A stretch of DNA of 64,000 bases, from positions 1 to 64,000 of the forward strand of contig NZ_JANQKD010000023.1 in NCBI RefSeq assembly GCF_028281305.1, read 5' to 3'. The DNA is from Pelagibius sp. Lineage in GTDB: Bacteria > Pseudomonadota > Alphaproteobacteria > Kiloniellales > Kiloniellaceae. Below the pieces are notes generated by a model. That model was not told where the DNA came from. It saw only the letters and a list, made by a program, of their open reading frames with translations, and ran no database searches. Position 1 is the stretch's first letter. Each line of letters begins with the position of its first letter. Shown one piece after another: positions 1-7,628 of the stretch. A program made the position numbers and the translations under genes.

Positions 1-1
1 A

Positions 2-1471
2 GGCGAGCACGACCGGCCCACGCTCTTCCTCTGTTACACGGTGAAGGGCTACGGCCTGCCGCTGGCCGGCCACAAGGACAACCACGCCGGCCTGATGACC
101 CCCGACCAGATGGCGGCCTACCGTAGCGGTTTCGGCGTTCGGGAGGGACAAGAATGGGAGCCCTTCGAAGCGCTGGCCGCCCCGCGCGCAGAGGCGGAGG
201 CCTTTCTCAAGGCTGTGCCCTTCAATGCCAAGGGCCGGCGGCGCTACCAGGCCGCCGTGGTGCCGGTGGCGCCGCTGCCGGCACCGGCGGGGGAGGTGAT
301 GTCGACCCAGGAAGGCTTCGGCAAGATCCTCAACGAGCTGGCGCGGGAGGACTCGCCCTTGGCGCAGCGCATCGTCACCACCTCGCCCGATGTGACGGTG
401 TCGACCAACCTCGGCGGCTGGGTGAACCGCCGCGGCCTCTTCAATCGCACGCCGCTCGGCGACACCTTCCGCGACGAGAAGGTGCCTTCGGCGCAGAAGT
501 GGATCATGAGTCCGCAAGGCCAGCACATCGAACTCGGCATCGCCGAGATGAATCTCTTTCTGCTGCTGGGTGCGCTGGGGCTCTCGCACTCCCTCTTCGG
601 CGAACGGCTGCTGCCCATCGGCACGCTCTACGATCCCTTCATCCAGCGGGGCCTCGATGCGCTGAACTATGCCTGCTACCAGGACGCCCGCTTCCTGCTG
701 GTGGCCACGCCGTCGGGTGTCACCCTGGCGCCGGAGGGCGGCGCGCACCAGTCGGTCGGCACGCCGCTCATCGGTTTGGCGCAGGACGGCCTCGCGGCCT
801 TCGAGCCGGCCTTCGTCGACGAGCTGGCGGCGATCATGACCTGGTCTTTCGACTATATGCAGCGCGACGGCAAAGGGGAGTCCTCGGGTCCCTGGCTGCG
901 CGACGAGAACGGCGGTTCGGTCTACCTACGCCTCTCGACCCGGCCGCTGGAGCAGCCGAAACGCGCCCTCGACGAGGCTCTGGCCCAGGACATCATCAAC
1001 GGCGCCTACTGGCTGCGCCGCCCCGGACCCAACTGCGAAGTGGTGATCGCCTATCAGGGTGCGGTGGCCGGGGAGGCTATTGCGGCAGCCGGACTGATCG
1101 GCGAGGACCGGCGCGATGTCGGCGTGCTGGCGGTGACATCGGCCGATCGCCTCAGCGCCGGCTGGCATGCGGCGGAGCGGGCGCGCCAGGAGGGGCGGCG
1201 GGACGCCCGCTGTCACATCGAGACCTTGCTGGCGCCGCTCGACCGGGACACCGGACTCGTGACCGTCCTGGACGGCCATCCGACGACCCTCTCCTGGCTG
1301 GGCGCCGTCCAGGGCCACCGGGTCCAGGCGCTGGGTGTCGAGCACTTCGGCCAGACCGGCACGGTCGACGACCTCTACGCCCATCATCGCATCGACACCG
1401 CTGCAATCGTCGCCGCCGCCAACGCCGCCTCGGCCGGCCGTCCGATCCGTTACCTCCGCGCCGTGCCTTAG
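2..1471 (+). CDS. Transketolase / pyruvate dehydrogenase E1-like protein (5' end outside window)
   Basis: This is the C-terminal part (about 489 residues) of a thiamine-diphosphate enzyme; the reading frame is open to the window's left edge, so the start is missing. The first residues read FLCYTVKGYGLPLAGHKDNH, the pattern that follows the ThDP-binding region in homodimeric pyruvate dehydrogenase E1 (AceE) and related transketolases. A transketolase pyrimidine-binding domain follows (roughly 290-830), including the acidic ELGIAEMNLF segment, in which the family's catalytic glutamate is expected, and then a C-terminal transketolase domain. Such enzymes move two-carbon units or decarboxylate pyruvate in the cytoplasm. 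The exact substrate cannot be settled without the N-terminal half. The next gene lies about 100 bp downstream on the same strand. Confidence 0.8.
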   Translation, partial: GEHDRPTLFLCYTVKGYGLPLAGHKDNHAGLMTPDQMAAYRSGFGVREGQEWEPFEALAAPRAEAEAFLKAVPFNAKGRRRYQAAVVPVAPLPAPAGEVMSTQEGFGKILNELAREDSPLAQRIVTTSPDVTVSTNLGGWVNRRGLFNRTPLGDTFRDEKVPSAQKWIMSPQGQHIELGIAEMNLFLLLGALGLSHSLFGERLLPIGTLYDPFIQRGLDALNYACYQDARFLLVATPSGVTLAPEGGAHQSVGTPLIGLAQDGLAAFEPAFVDELAAIMTWSFDYMQRDGKGESSGPWLRDENGGSVYLRLSTRPLEQPKRALDEALAQDIINGAYWLRRPGPNCEVVIAYQGAVAGEAIAAAGLIGEDRRDVGVLAVTSADRLSAGWHAAERARQEGRRDARCHIETLLAPLDRDTGLVTVLDGHPTTLSWLGAVQGHRVQALGVEHFGQTGTVDDLYAHHRIDTAAIVAAANAASAGRPIRYLRAVP

Positions 1472-1576
1472 GCTTTGGTTAACCAACGTCTTTAGAAAGC
1501 CGCCCAACAGACGGTTCTGTTTGCCTTTGGCGGGTGCCCTTCCTATCTAACGGACGGGTATAGCGAGAGGTAGAGC

Positions 1577-2359
1577 ATGAATCCCCAAAGTCTTTTGGAG
1601 CAGTTTCTCGGGCCCAATGCGGCCGGTGCCGCGGGTGGGGCGGTCCAGAACGCCAAGGGCAAGCTGGCCAACAGCGGCCTCGGCGGCGTCGCCGGGGGCC
1701 TGGCAGCCGGGGGCCTGCTGGGCGTTCTGATCGGCAACAAGAAAGCACGCAAAAAGGTTGGGAAACTGGCCGGCGGCGTTGTGGGCTATGGCGGCGCGGC
1801 CGCGCTCGGTGCGCTGGCCTACCGCGCCTACCAGAATTGGCAGGACGGCAAGCAGGCGCCCCAGCAGGTGCCGCAACAGTCGCCCGGGGCCGGTCCCGCG
1901 GGACAGGTGACCTATCAGCCGGCGCCGGACGCAGCCGGCTTCCCCAGCGCGCCGCCGCCGGCGGGATCGAAGTTCCATCCCGAAGCCGCACCGGCCAGCG
2001 ACGGAAAGCCTTTCGAACTGGCGCTGGTGATGGCGATGATCGCTGCCGCCAACGCCGACGGTCATATCGATCCGAACGAGCAGAAGTCGATCTTCGAGCG
2101 GGTGGGTGAACTGCCGCTGGATGCCGAGGAAAAGGCCTTCGTCTTCGATGCGCTGGCCGAGCCGCCGAGCCTGCAGGACATCGCCGGTCTGGCCCAGGGT
2201 CCGGAGCAGGCGACCGAGCTCTACCTCGCCTCGCGCCTCGCCATCGATCCAGACCATCCGATGGAGCAGGCCTATCTGGAAGCGCTGGCAAGCCGCCTTT
2301 CGCTGCCGGCGGACCTGGTTGCTCATCTGGAGGGGCAGGTGGCCGGCATCCCCGCCTGA
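1577..2359 (+). CDS. DUF533 / YebE-like inner-membrane protein with TerB-like domain
   Basis: A 260-residue protein. The N-terminal third is rich in Gly and Ala, with a segment around residues 30-55 (GGVAGGLAAGGLLGVLIG) that could enter a membrane, then a basic KKARKK stretch. A low-complexity Gln/Pro linker (about 95-130) leads to a helical C-terminal domain (about 140-260) with the acidic DGHIDPNEQ motif seen in TerB-like folds. This arrangement is typical of DUF533 proteins such as E. coli YebE, whose role is unknown. The ATG at 1577 is preceded by GAGAGG at 1565-1570. A strong hairpin after the stop suggests a single-gene transcript. Confidence 0.75.
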   Translation: MNPQSLLEQFLGPNAAGAAGGAVQNAKGKLANSGLGGVAGGLAAGGLLGVLIGNKKARKKVGKLAGGVVGYGGAAALGALAYRAYQNWQDGKQAPQQVPQQSPGAGPAGQVTYQPAPDAAGFPSAPPPAGSKFHPEAAPASDGKPFELALVMAMIAAANADGHIDPNEQKSIFERVGELPLDAEEKAFVFDALAEPPSLQDIAGLAQGPEQATELYLASRLAIDPDHPMEQAYLEALASRLSLPADLVAHLEGQVAGIPA

Positions 2360-2382
2360 TTCTCCGGTCCAAACCTTAGTGG

Positions 2383-2410
2383 CCCCATAGGCGCAGTGCC
2401 GCCTATGGGG
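2383..2410 (+). terminator. Intrinsic terminator after the DUF533 gene
   Basis: An 11-bp perfect stem (CCCCATAGGCG, 2383-2393, with its complement at 2400-2410), a six-base loop, then TCTTTCGT. It begins 23 bp after the stop codon. The opposite-strand TetR gene ends about 50 bp further on, so it may serve both convergent genes. Confidence 0.75.
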
Positions 2411-2460
2411 TCTTTCGTGTCTGGGGTGCAGGTTTGCCCCTTGGATCGCGGCTGTTGCTG

Positions 2461-3144
2461 CTACTCGCTCCGCCGCCGTTTCCGGCCGTGGCGTTTTGCT
2501 TTCGGCACCTGCTGTTCGATGCCGTCGAGCAAGGTCTGGAGCATGGTCTCGTAGATTCCGCCGGGCCGCTGCTTGTGATAGAGGGGGAGCAGGCGGCTGG
2601 TCACCGGAAAGTCCTCCGCCGGCAGGGCCTGGACCTCGGCCAGATTCTCAGCCGTCGCCGGCTGCAGCAATCCGCCCAACTCCGCAGCGGCGAGCCCCAG
2701 AAGGCTGGCATAGAGGCCGCAGCAGATCTGCGCCAGCTGCGCGTCCTCCAGTCCTGCGTCTTCAAGCGCCTGATAGATCGCCTCGGCATGGCGGTAGTCG
2801 GCCGGGCCGGTGACCCAGAAGCGGTTCAGCAGCGGAAAGGTCTCCGGATAGCGCAGCGCCAGGTCGCGGTACTGCCGGGCGAGATCGGCCAGGCGGTCGC
2901 GCCAGGGCAGCTCCGGGTCGACGGGCCGCAGCTCCGCGTTCAGCAGATCCGCCATCGCCCGTTCGAGCCCGGTCTTGGAGCCGAAGTGGTAGAGCACCGC
3001 CATCGGATCGCAGCCGAGCTTCGCCCCGAGCTTGCGCAGGCTGAAGCCGCGTTCCCCTTCCGCTTCCTGCAAGGCCACAGCGGCGCGGACAATCTCCTCC
3101 ACGGACAGTCCGCGTGGACCGGGGCGCGGATTTTTCTTTGGCAA
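2461..3144 (-). CDS. TetR-family transcriptional regulator
   Basis: A 227-residue repressor-type protein. The N-terminal helix-turn-helix (about residues 12-58) has the TetR pattern, with FSLRKLGAKLGCDPMAVLYHF as the recognition region. The all-helical C-terminal part (about 80-210) resembles the TetR_C ligand-binding domain. It is divergent from an MFS transporter. The 120-bp gap between the two start codons contains two copies of an ATCTCTAC-N3-GTAGAGAT palindrome directly over the transporter's promoter, the usual layout for a drug- or metabolite-responsive exporter under local repression. The basic tail (KAKRHGRKRRRSE) is unusual but not disruptive. The inducer is unknown. Confidence 0.88.
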   Translation of the reverse strand: MPKKNPRPGPRGLSVEEIVRAAVALQEAEGERGFSLRKLGAKLGCDPMAVLYHFGSKTGLERAMADLLNAELRPVDPELPWRDRLADLARQYRDLALRYPETFPLLNRFWVTGPADYRHAEAIYQALEDAGLEDAQLAQICCGLYASLLGLAAAELGGLLQPATAENLAEVQALPAEDFPVTSRLLPLYHKQRPGGIYETMLQTLLDGIEQQVPKAKRHGRKRRRSE

Positions 3145-3157
3145 GGCAACTCCGTTC

Positions 3158-3201
3158 TTGAAATCTCTACACTGTAGAATATATCTCTACAGCGTAGAGA
3201 T
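3158..3201 (+). promoter_or_regulatory. MFS-gene promoter covered by two TetR-type operators
   Basis: TTGAAA (3158-3163) and TATATC (3180-3185), spaced 16 bp, form a plausible promoter for the MFS gene. Site 2 (3183-3201, ATCTCTAC-AGC-GTAGAGAT) is a perfect 19-bp inverted repeat over and just after the -10. Site 1 (3163-3181, ATCTCTAC-ACT-GTAGAATA) is an imperfect copy covering the spacer. The centres are 20 bp apart, so bound dimers would sit on nearly the same helix face. The likely ligand is the divergent TetR protein, which would also repress itself. Confidence 0.75.
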
Positions 3202-3264
3202 CAACGCACTTGCCAAGGGCTGGTCAGTGGCTGTCCCATGATGCTGAACCGGAGGAAGATCGAG

Positions 3265-4536
3265 ATGCCGTCCGTTGCACCGGAGAACCTGTCGCCACGC
3301 CAGCGCGTGCTCAGCCTTGCGGCCGTCATTGCCTCGACCGTGGGCGTCGGCATCTCCTACGGCATCGGCTACCCGATCACGGCGCTGACCTTCGAAAGCT
3401 GGGGCACGCCGAGTTGGTACACCGGGCTGGTCGGCAGTGCGCCCGCCCTTGCCATCCTGCTCTGTCTGCCGTTCTTTCCGAAGTTGGTGGGCGCCCTTGG
3501 AACGATCCGGGCTATGGCGCTGGGTTGTGTGCTGGTCGGCGGCGGCTTCCTGCTGATGCCGGTCTTCCCTTCGCCGGAAGCCTGGCTTGTGCTCCGCGCC
3601 ATCATGGGCGCCGGCATCGCGCTGCCCTGGCTGGTCGGGGAGACCTGGATCAACACGGTTGCCAGCGACAAGACGCGCGGGCGCATGATCGCGCTCTATG
3701 CCATCGTGCTCTTCGCCGGCTTTGCCGCCGGCCCCTTCATCCTGGAGACTATAGGGATCGACGGATGGCTTCCGTTTCTGATCGCGGCGGGTGGAATCCT
3801 CCTGGCCGTGGTGCCCATCATGGCCGCCGCACATCTGGCGCCGCAGATGCCGGAGCATCCGGAGACCGGCGTCTCGGGGGCTTTCCTGCTGGCGCCCATC
3901 GCCATGGTGGCGGGCGTCGTCGGCGGCCTGCTGGAGATGGGGCACTTCGCCTTGCTGCCGGTCTACGCACTGCAGTCCGGCATGTCCGAGACCGAGGCGC
4001 TGCACCTGCTGACGCTTTTTATGGTCGGCGGTATCGCCTTGCAGTTCGTCGTGGGCTGGTTGGCCGACCGCGTGTCGGCGCAACGGGTCCTGATCGGCGC
4101 GGCTCTGGCGTTTGCGGTGCTGGCTGCCAGTCTGCCTCTCATCACTGAGCCCTGGTTGCGCGCGGCGGCGGTGTTCACGCTCGGGGGCCTTGGCATCGGT
4201 TTCTATACCTTGGGGCTGGCCTTCATTGGACAGCGGGTCCGGGTTCACGACTTGGCCGTTGCCAATGCGGCCTTCCTCATCACCTATCAGGTGGGGGCGA
4301 TGGTAGGCCCTTCCGTTGGCGGGATCGCCCTGGACCTCTGGCAACCGCATGGCTTCGTGGCGGCCATGGCCATTGCGGCTCTGCTGGGCGCCGGAGCGAT
4401 GGCCTTGGCGGGGCGCCGTCGCGACAGCGACAGGGCCGGGCGCCGTCGCGGCAGCGACAGGGCCGGGCGTCGTCGCGACAGCGACAGGAATGTCGCTCCT
4501 AAGGACGCCGGCTGCGGCCTTCCCGCGCGAGACTGA
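3265..4536 (+). CDS. MFS transporter
   Basis: A major facilitator superfamily protein of about 423 residues with roughly twelve hydrophobic segments. It has the MFS loop between helices 2 and 3 in weak form, and an equivalent WLADRVSAQRVL segment between helices 8 and 9. I chose ATG 3265 because GGAGGA lies at 3251-3256; an in-frame ATG at 3238 is possible but has no good ribosome site. It probably exports or imports a small molecule across the inner membrane, controlled by the divergent TetR regulator. The last 30 or so residues are odd: an in-frame 27-bp tandem repeat encodes GRRRDSDRA-type units after the last membrane helix, giving a highly charged cytoplasmic tail that looks acquired. 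Confidence 0.85.
   Translation: MPSVAPENLSPRQRVLSLAAVIASTVGVGISYGIGYPITALTFESWGTPSWYTGLVGSAPALAILLCLPFFPKLVGALGTIRAMALGCVLVGGGFLLMPVFPSPEAWLVLRAIMGAGIALPWLVGETWINTVASDKTRGRMIALYAIVLFAGFAAGPFILETIGIDGWLPFLIAAGGILLAVVPIMAAAHLAPQMPEHPETGVSGAFLLAPIAMVAGVVGGLLEMGHFALLPVYALQSGMSETEALHLLTLFMVGGIALQFVVGWLADRVSAQRVLIGAALAFAVLAASLPLITEPWLRAAAVFTLGGLGIGFYTLGLAFIGQRVRVHDLAVANAAFLITYQVGAMVGPSVGGIALDLWQPHGFVAAMAIAALLGAGAMALAGRRRDSDRAGRRRGSDRAGRRRDSDRNVAPKDAGCGLPARD
4411..4497. repeat. Three 27-bp tandem repeats ending in a REP-like hairpin
   Basis: Copies lie at 4411-4437, 4438-4464 and 4465-4491 (last copy diverging), each encoding G-R-R-R-(D/G)-S-D-R-(A/N). The final copy runs into the perfect hairpin AGCGACA-GGAA-TGTCGCT (4480-4497). 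On the minus strand this reads AGGAGCGACATTCCTGTCGC, a look typical of dispersed palindromic (REP-type) elements. It lies inside the 3' end of the MFS gene. Confidence 0.7.
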
Positions 4537-4583
4537 TCCCCTTAAACAGAGCCCCCAGTAGGGTTCTCGGAAGGGAGGTCACC

Positions 4584-5756
4584 ATGAGCAGCTGGCTGCC
4601 GCGGGAGATCGAGGCGCAGCGCGAAGCGCTGCAGCAGGTGCTGTTGCCGATCGCTGAGGCGCGGGGCCTGCCCAATGCGGCTTACACCTCCGAGAGCTTC
4701 GCCGCGGTCGAGTGCGACCAGGTGCTGGCGCGGGGCTGGACCTGCATCGGCGTTGGCCGCTGGGTCCCGCAGCCCGGCGATCTGCGGCCGGTCCGGCTTC
4801 TCGGCCTGCCGCTGCTGATGCTGCGCGATGCGGCGGGCGGTCTGAAGGTCTTCCACAACGTCTGCAGCCACCGCGGGCTGGAGCTGGTCGCGGCGCCGGG
4901 GCGTTCCAAGGGGCTGATCCGCTGCCCCTATCATTCCTGGAGCTACGACCTGGACGGCAACCTCAAGGCCACGCCGTTCGTCGGCGGTCCCGGGACCCGG
5001 GACTGCCCGGGTTTCGACAGGACGCGCCATGGCCTGAAGCCCGTGCGCAGCGCCGTCTGGTGCGATGCGGTCTTCGTCGATCTCTCCGGCGAGGCGGAGG
5101 ATTTCGAGACCTTCATCGCGCCCCTGGCTGAGCGCTGGGGGGCTTTCGACGGGAGCCGCCTGCGCCACGGCGGCGCGGACTCAGCCTTCACCATCGAGGT
5201 TGCCTGCAACTGGAAGCTCGCAGTGGAGAATTACTGCGAGGCCTATCACCTGCCTTGGATTCACCCCAGCCTGAACCAGTACTCGCGCCTGGAAGACCAC
5301 TACAACATCGCGGTTGAAGGCCACATGGCGGGGCAGGGCAGCACCGCCTACCGCCCCACCTTGAGCGACGACGGCCGGGCCTTTCCCGAGCATCCCGACC
5401 TGCCGGAGACCTGGCGCGGTGCGGCGGAGTATCTGGCGCTCTTTCCCAACGTGCTCTTCGGCATTCACGCCGACCATTTCTATACCGTGGTGCTGGAACC
5501 CCTGGGGCCCGACCGCACCCGCGAGCACTTCGAAATCTATTACTTCGGCGAGGCGGCGCTGGGTGACGACCTTGCCGACCTGCGCGCCGCCAACACCCAC
5601 CAGTGGCGCGGCATCTTTGAGGAGGACCGCGGCGTCGTGGAGGGGATGCAGGCCGGGCGCGCCTCGCCGGCCTTCCGCGGCGGGGTCTTCTCGCCGGCGA
5701 TGGACGGCCCGACCCACTGCTTCCACCAGTGGATGGCTGGCCGCTTGCTGACCTGA
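4584..5756 (+). CDS. Rieske [2Fe-2S] aromatic-ring-hydroxylating-type oxygenase, alpha subunit
   Basis: A 390-residue terminal oxygenase. The N-terminal Rieske domain has C94-x-H96 (CSHRG) and C114-x-x-H117 (CPYHSW). The C-terminal catalytic domain has ENYCEAYHLPWIH, with H222 and H227 as likely mononuclear-iron ligands and a carboxylate (E219) in the bridging position. This family includes ring dioxygenases and choline, glycine-betaine and carnitine monooxygenases. The single-gene setting without a beta subunit, and the dimethylglycine-type flavoproteins 12 kb away, make an N-methyl-ammonium substrate possible; that is inference. No reductase gene is adjacent. The SD GGGAGG lies at 4574-4579. 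It acts in the cytoplasm with an electron-transfer partner. Confidence 0.83.
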   Translation: MSSWLPREIEAQREALQQVLLPIAEARGLPNAAYTSESFAAVECDQVLARGWTCIGVGRWVPQPGDLRPVRLLGLPLLMLRDAAGGLKVFHNVCSHRGLELVAAPGRSKGLIRCPYHSWSYDLDGNLKATPFVGGPGTRDCPGFDRTRHGLKPVRSAVWCDAVFVDLSGEAEDFETFIAPLAERWGAFDGSRLRHGGADSAFTIEVACNWKLAVENYCEAYHLPWIHPSLNQYSRLEDHYNIAVEGHMAGQGSTAYRPTLSDDGRAFPEHPDLPETWRGAAEYLALFPNVLFGIHADHFYTVVLEPLGPDRTREHFEIYYFGEAALGDDLADLRAANTHQWRGIFEEDRGVVEGMQAGRASPAFRGGVFSPAMDGPTHCFHQWMAGRLLT

Positions 5757-5849
5757 GCGCAGATCGGGGACCGCCGGAACCTGTGGACAGCTTCCGATGC
5801 GCGGTCGTAAGCTCTCTGTGAGGTTGCAACGACCACAGGAGCTTAACCC

Positions 5850-6539
5850 ATGGCCGCTGCGAAACCGGGCCCTGGAAAGAAACGCGCAGCCGCGGCGAAG
5901 CGGCCGCCGAAGGCTGACGCGACGGATGGAAACCCATCCGAGGAGCAACGCGACGTCCTGCGGGCGCTCATTATCGAAACCGCGCTCGACATTGCCGAGG
6001 ACTGGGGCTGGTATGACATCCGCCTGCATCACGTGGCCGAGCGGCTGAACCTTCCGCTTGCCGCCATCCGCGCCGAGTTTCGCGACGGCGATGCGATCGC
6101 CGACGCCTGGATCGCGCGGGCGGACACGGCGATGCTGGCCGGGCAGGAGGCGGGCTTTGCCGCCTTGCCGGCGGAAGAGCGCCTGCAGATCACGCTGGAA
6201 GCCTGGCTCGATGCTCTTGCCCCGCGCCGCAAGGTGACGGCGGAGATGTTTCTGGGCAAGCTTTGGCCGGTGCATGTGCACCATAACCTGAAGCTCATCA
6301 CCTGGACCTCGCGCACGGTGCAGTGGTGGCGCGAGGCGGCGCTGCTGGACGGCAAGGGCCAGCGCCGCTCGGTCGAGGAAATGGGCATGACCCTGATCTT
6401 CCTCTCAACTCTGGCCTGTTGGTGCCGTGACCGTTCGGAGGGACAGGAGCGCAGCAAATCCTACCTGCGGCGCAGCCTCAAGCGCGCCGACGGGCTGATG
6501 GCCCGGGCGTTCCGGGCCCGGCAGCGGTTTGCGACCTAA
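5850..6539 (+). CDS. TetR/COQ9-like helical protein
   Basis: A 229-residue protein. A basic, low-complexity N-terminus (residues 1-30, Lys/Ala/Pro) precedes a TetR-type helix-turn-helix (about 38-80, with LHHVAERLNLPLAAIRAEF). The C-terminal half, with WTSRTVQWWREA and LIFLSTLACWCRD, resembles the COQ9/TetR_C-like fold, in which a hydrophobic pocket binds lipid or a small ligand. It could be a transcription factor or a ubiquinone-biosynthesis helper; the recognisable DNA-reading helix favours a regulator. It lies just upstream of the phosphonate-type transporter on the same strand, separated by 170 bp holding a Pho-box-like element, so it is probably not in that operon. Confidence 0.55.
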   Translation: MAAAKPGPGKKRAAAAKRPPKADATDGNPSEEQRDVLRALIIETALDIAEDWGWYDIRLHHVAERLNLPLAAIRAEFRDGDAIADAWIARADTAMLAGQEAGFAALPAEERLQITLEAWLDALAPRRKVTAEMFLGKLWPVHVHHNLKLITWTSRTVQWWREAALLDGKGQRRSVEEMGMTLIFLSTLACWCRDRSEGQERSKSYLRRSLKRADGLMARAFRARQRFAT

Positions 6540-6612
6540 GGTGCGCTAGCTCTCGCTGCATCCCGGCGCGCCGCGCGCTGCCTACGCAATCTGCAAAGAA
6601 ATCGAAGTAATA

Positions 6613-6646
6613 CCGTCATCATATCGTCATGGGCTGGCTGTAGAGC
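6613..6646 (+). promoter_or_regulatory. Pho-box-like direct repeat with -10 element upstream of phnC
   Basis: CCGTCAT (6613-6619) and TCGTCAT (6624-6630) are heptamers repeated at exactly 11 bp, matching the alphaproteobacterial PhoB box (CTGTCAT-N4-CTGTCAT). A weak -10 (TAGAGC, 6641-6646) follows 10 bp later, the usual geometry when PhoB replaces a -35. This predicts induction under phosphate limitation. Confidence 0.65.
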
Positions 6647-6691
6647 TTGAGGCGTTCCGTGCGGCGCCGCAGGGCTCAGGGGGGCCTGCCC

Positions 6692-6722
6692 ATGTCTGTG
6701 ATTACCCGATGTCTGTGATTAC
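6692..6722 (+). repeat. Tandem duplication of the phnC start region
   Basis: ATGTCTGTGATTAC occurs at 6692-6705 and again at 6709-6722, a 17-bp shift. Only the second ATG is in frame with phnC. The first opens an eight-codon reading frame that stops at 6716-6718, overlapping the true start. The purine-rich AGGGGGG (6677-6683) is ideally spaced from the first, out-of-frame ATG. Confidence 0.85.
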
Positions 6723-7584
6723 GCTGTCGCGCGTCCGCAAATCCTTCGGCGCAAAGACGGTTCTTCAGGGTGTCGATCTCGATATCGGCGAAGGCGAGAT
6801 GGTTGGTCTCATCGGGGCCTCTGGCTCCGGCAAGTCGACTCTGATCCGCCTGATCTGTGGCCTGGAGCGCATGGACCGCGATACCGACGGCCGCATCGCT
6901 CTGTTCGGCAAGGACACGCAGATCAACGGCCGCTTCAGCGAACACAGTGAAGCCCTGCGCTGCGATGTCGGCGTGATCTTTCAGCAGTTCAATCTGATCA
7001 GCCGCCTGGCGCTGATCACCAACGTGCTGGCCGGGCGGCTGGGCCGGATTCCGCGCTGGCGCGGTTCGCTCGGTCTGTTTCCGCGCCAGGACAAGGTCAA
7101 GGCACTGCAGGCGCTCGAGCGGGTGGGGATGATCGAGCAGGCGCACCAACGTGCCTCCACGCTTTCCGGCGGTCAGCAGCAGCGCGGCGCCATCGCCCGG
7201 GTGCTGACCCAGGAAGCGCGGCTGATCCTCGCGGACGAGCCCATCGCCTCGCTGGATCCCGCCTCTGCAAAGCTGGTGATGTCGACCCTCAGGGAGATCA
7301 ACCGGCAGGACAAGACGACCGTGATCGTCTCCCTGCATCAGATCGACCACGCTTTCGAGCACTGCGACCGCATCATCGCGCTGAAAGGCGGCGAGGTTAT
7401 CCACAACGGCCCGACCGACGACATCACGCCGGCCGATATTGCCGATCTCTACGGTGTTGAGACCGGCAGCCTGGACCTCATCAAGGCGCGGCCGGCCAAG
7501 CCGGCGGCGCCCGCGCCGGGCCGCCCCGGCAATGGACTGGATCATCAGGACGACCTCGCCGCGCGCTCTGCCGCGAGCCTCTGA
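6709..7584 (+). CDS. phnC: Phosphonate/phosphate-type ABC transporter ATP-binding protein
   Basis: A 291-residue ABC ATPase. Walker A is GASGSGKST, the signature is LSGGQQQRGAIARVL, Walker B is LILADEPIASLD, and the H-loop histidine lies in VIVSLHQIDHA. Length and motif context match PhnC. It energises import through the PhnE permease of a PhnD-captured substrate. It is the first gene of a collinear phnC-phnD-phnE set behind a Pho-box-like element. The start is notable: the ribosome-site-proximal ATG is an out-of-frame duplicate, so phnC may be translated by reinitiation from an eight-codon upstream frame. The C-terminus carries a Pro/Ala-rich extension (RPAKPAAPAPGRPG). Confidence 0.9.
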   Translation: MSVITLSRVRKSFGAKTVLQGVDLDIGEGEMVGLIGASGSGKSTLIRLICGLERMDRDTDGRIALFGKDTQINGRFSEHSEALRCDVGVIFQQFNLISRLALITNVLAGRLGRIPRWRGSLGLFPRQDKVKALQALERVGMIEQAHQRASTLSGGQQQRGAIARVLTQEARLILADEPIASLDPASAKLVMSTLREINRQDKTTVIVSLHQIDHAFEHCDRIIALKGGEVIHNGPTDDITPADIADLYGVETGSLDLIKARPAKPAAPAPGRPGNGLDHQDDLAARSAASL

Positions 7585-7628
7585 GATTCGCCTACCAAGC
7601 CTTCTTTGCATCTGACTGACAGGAGTAA

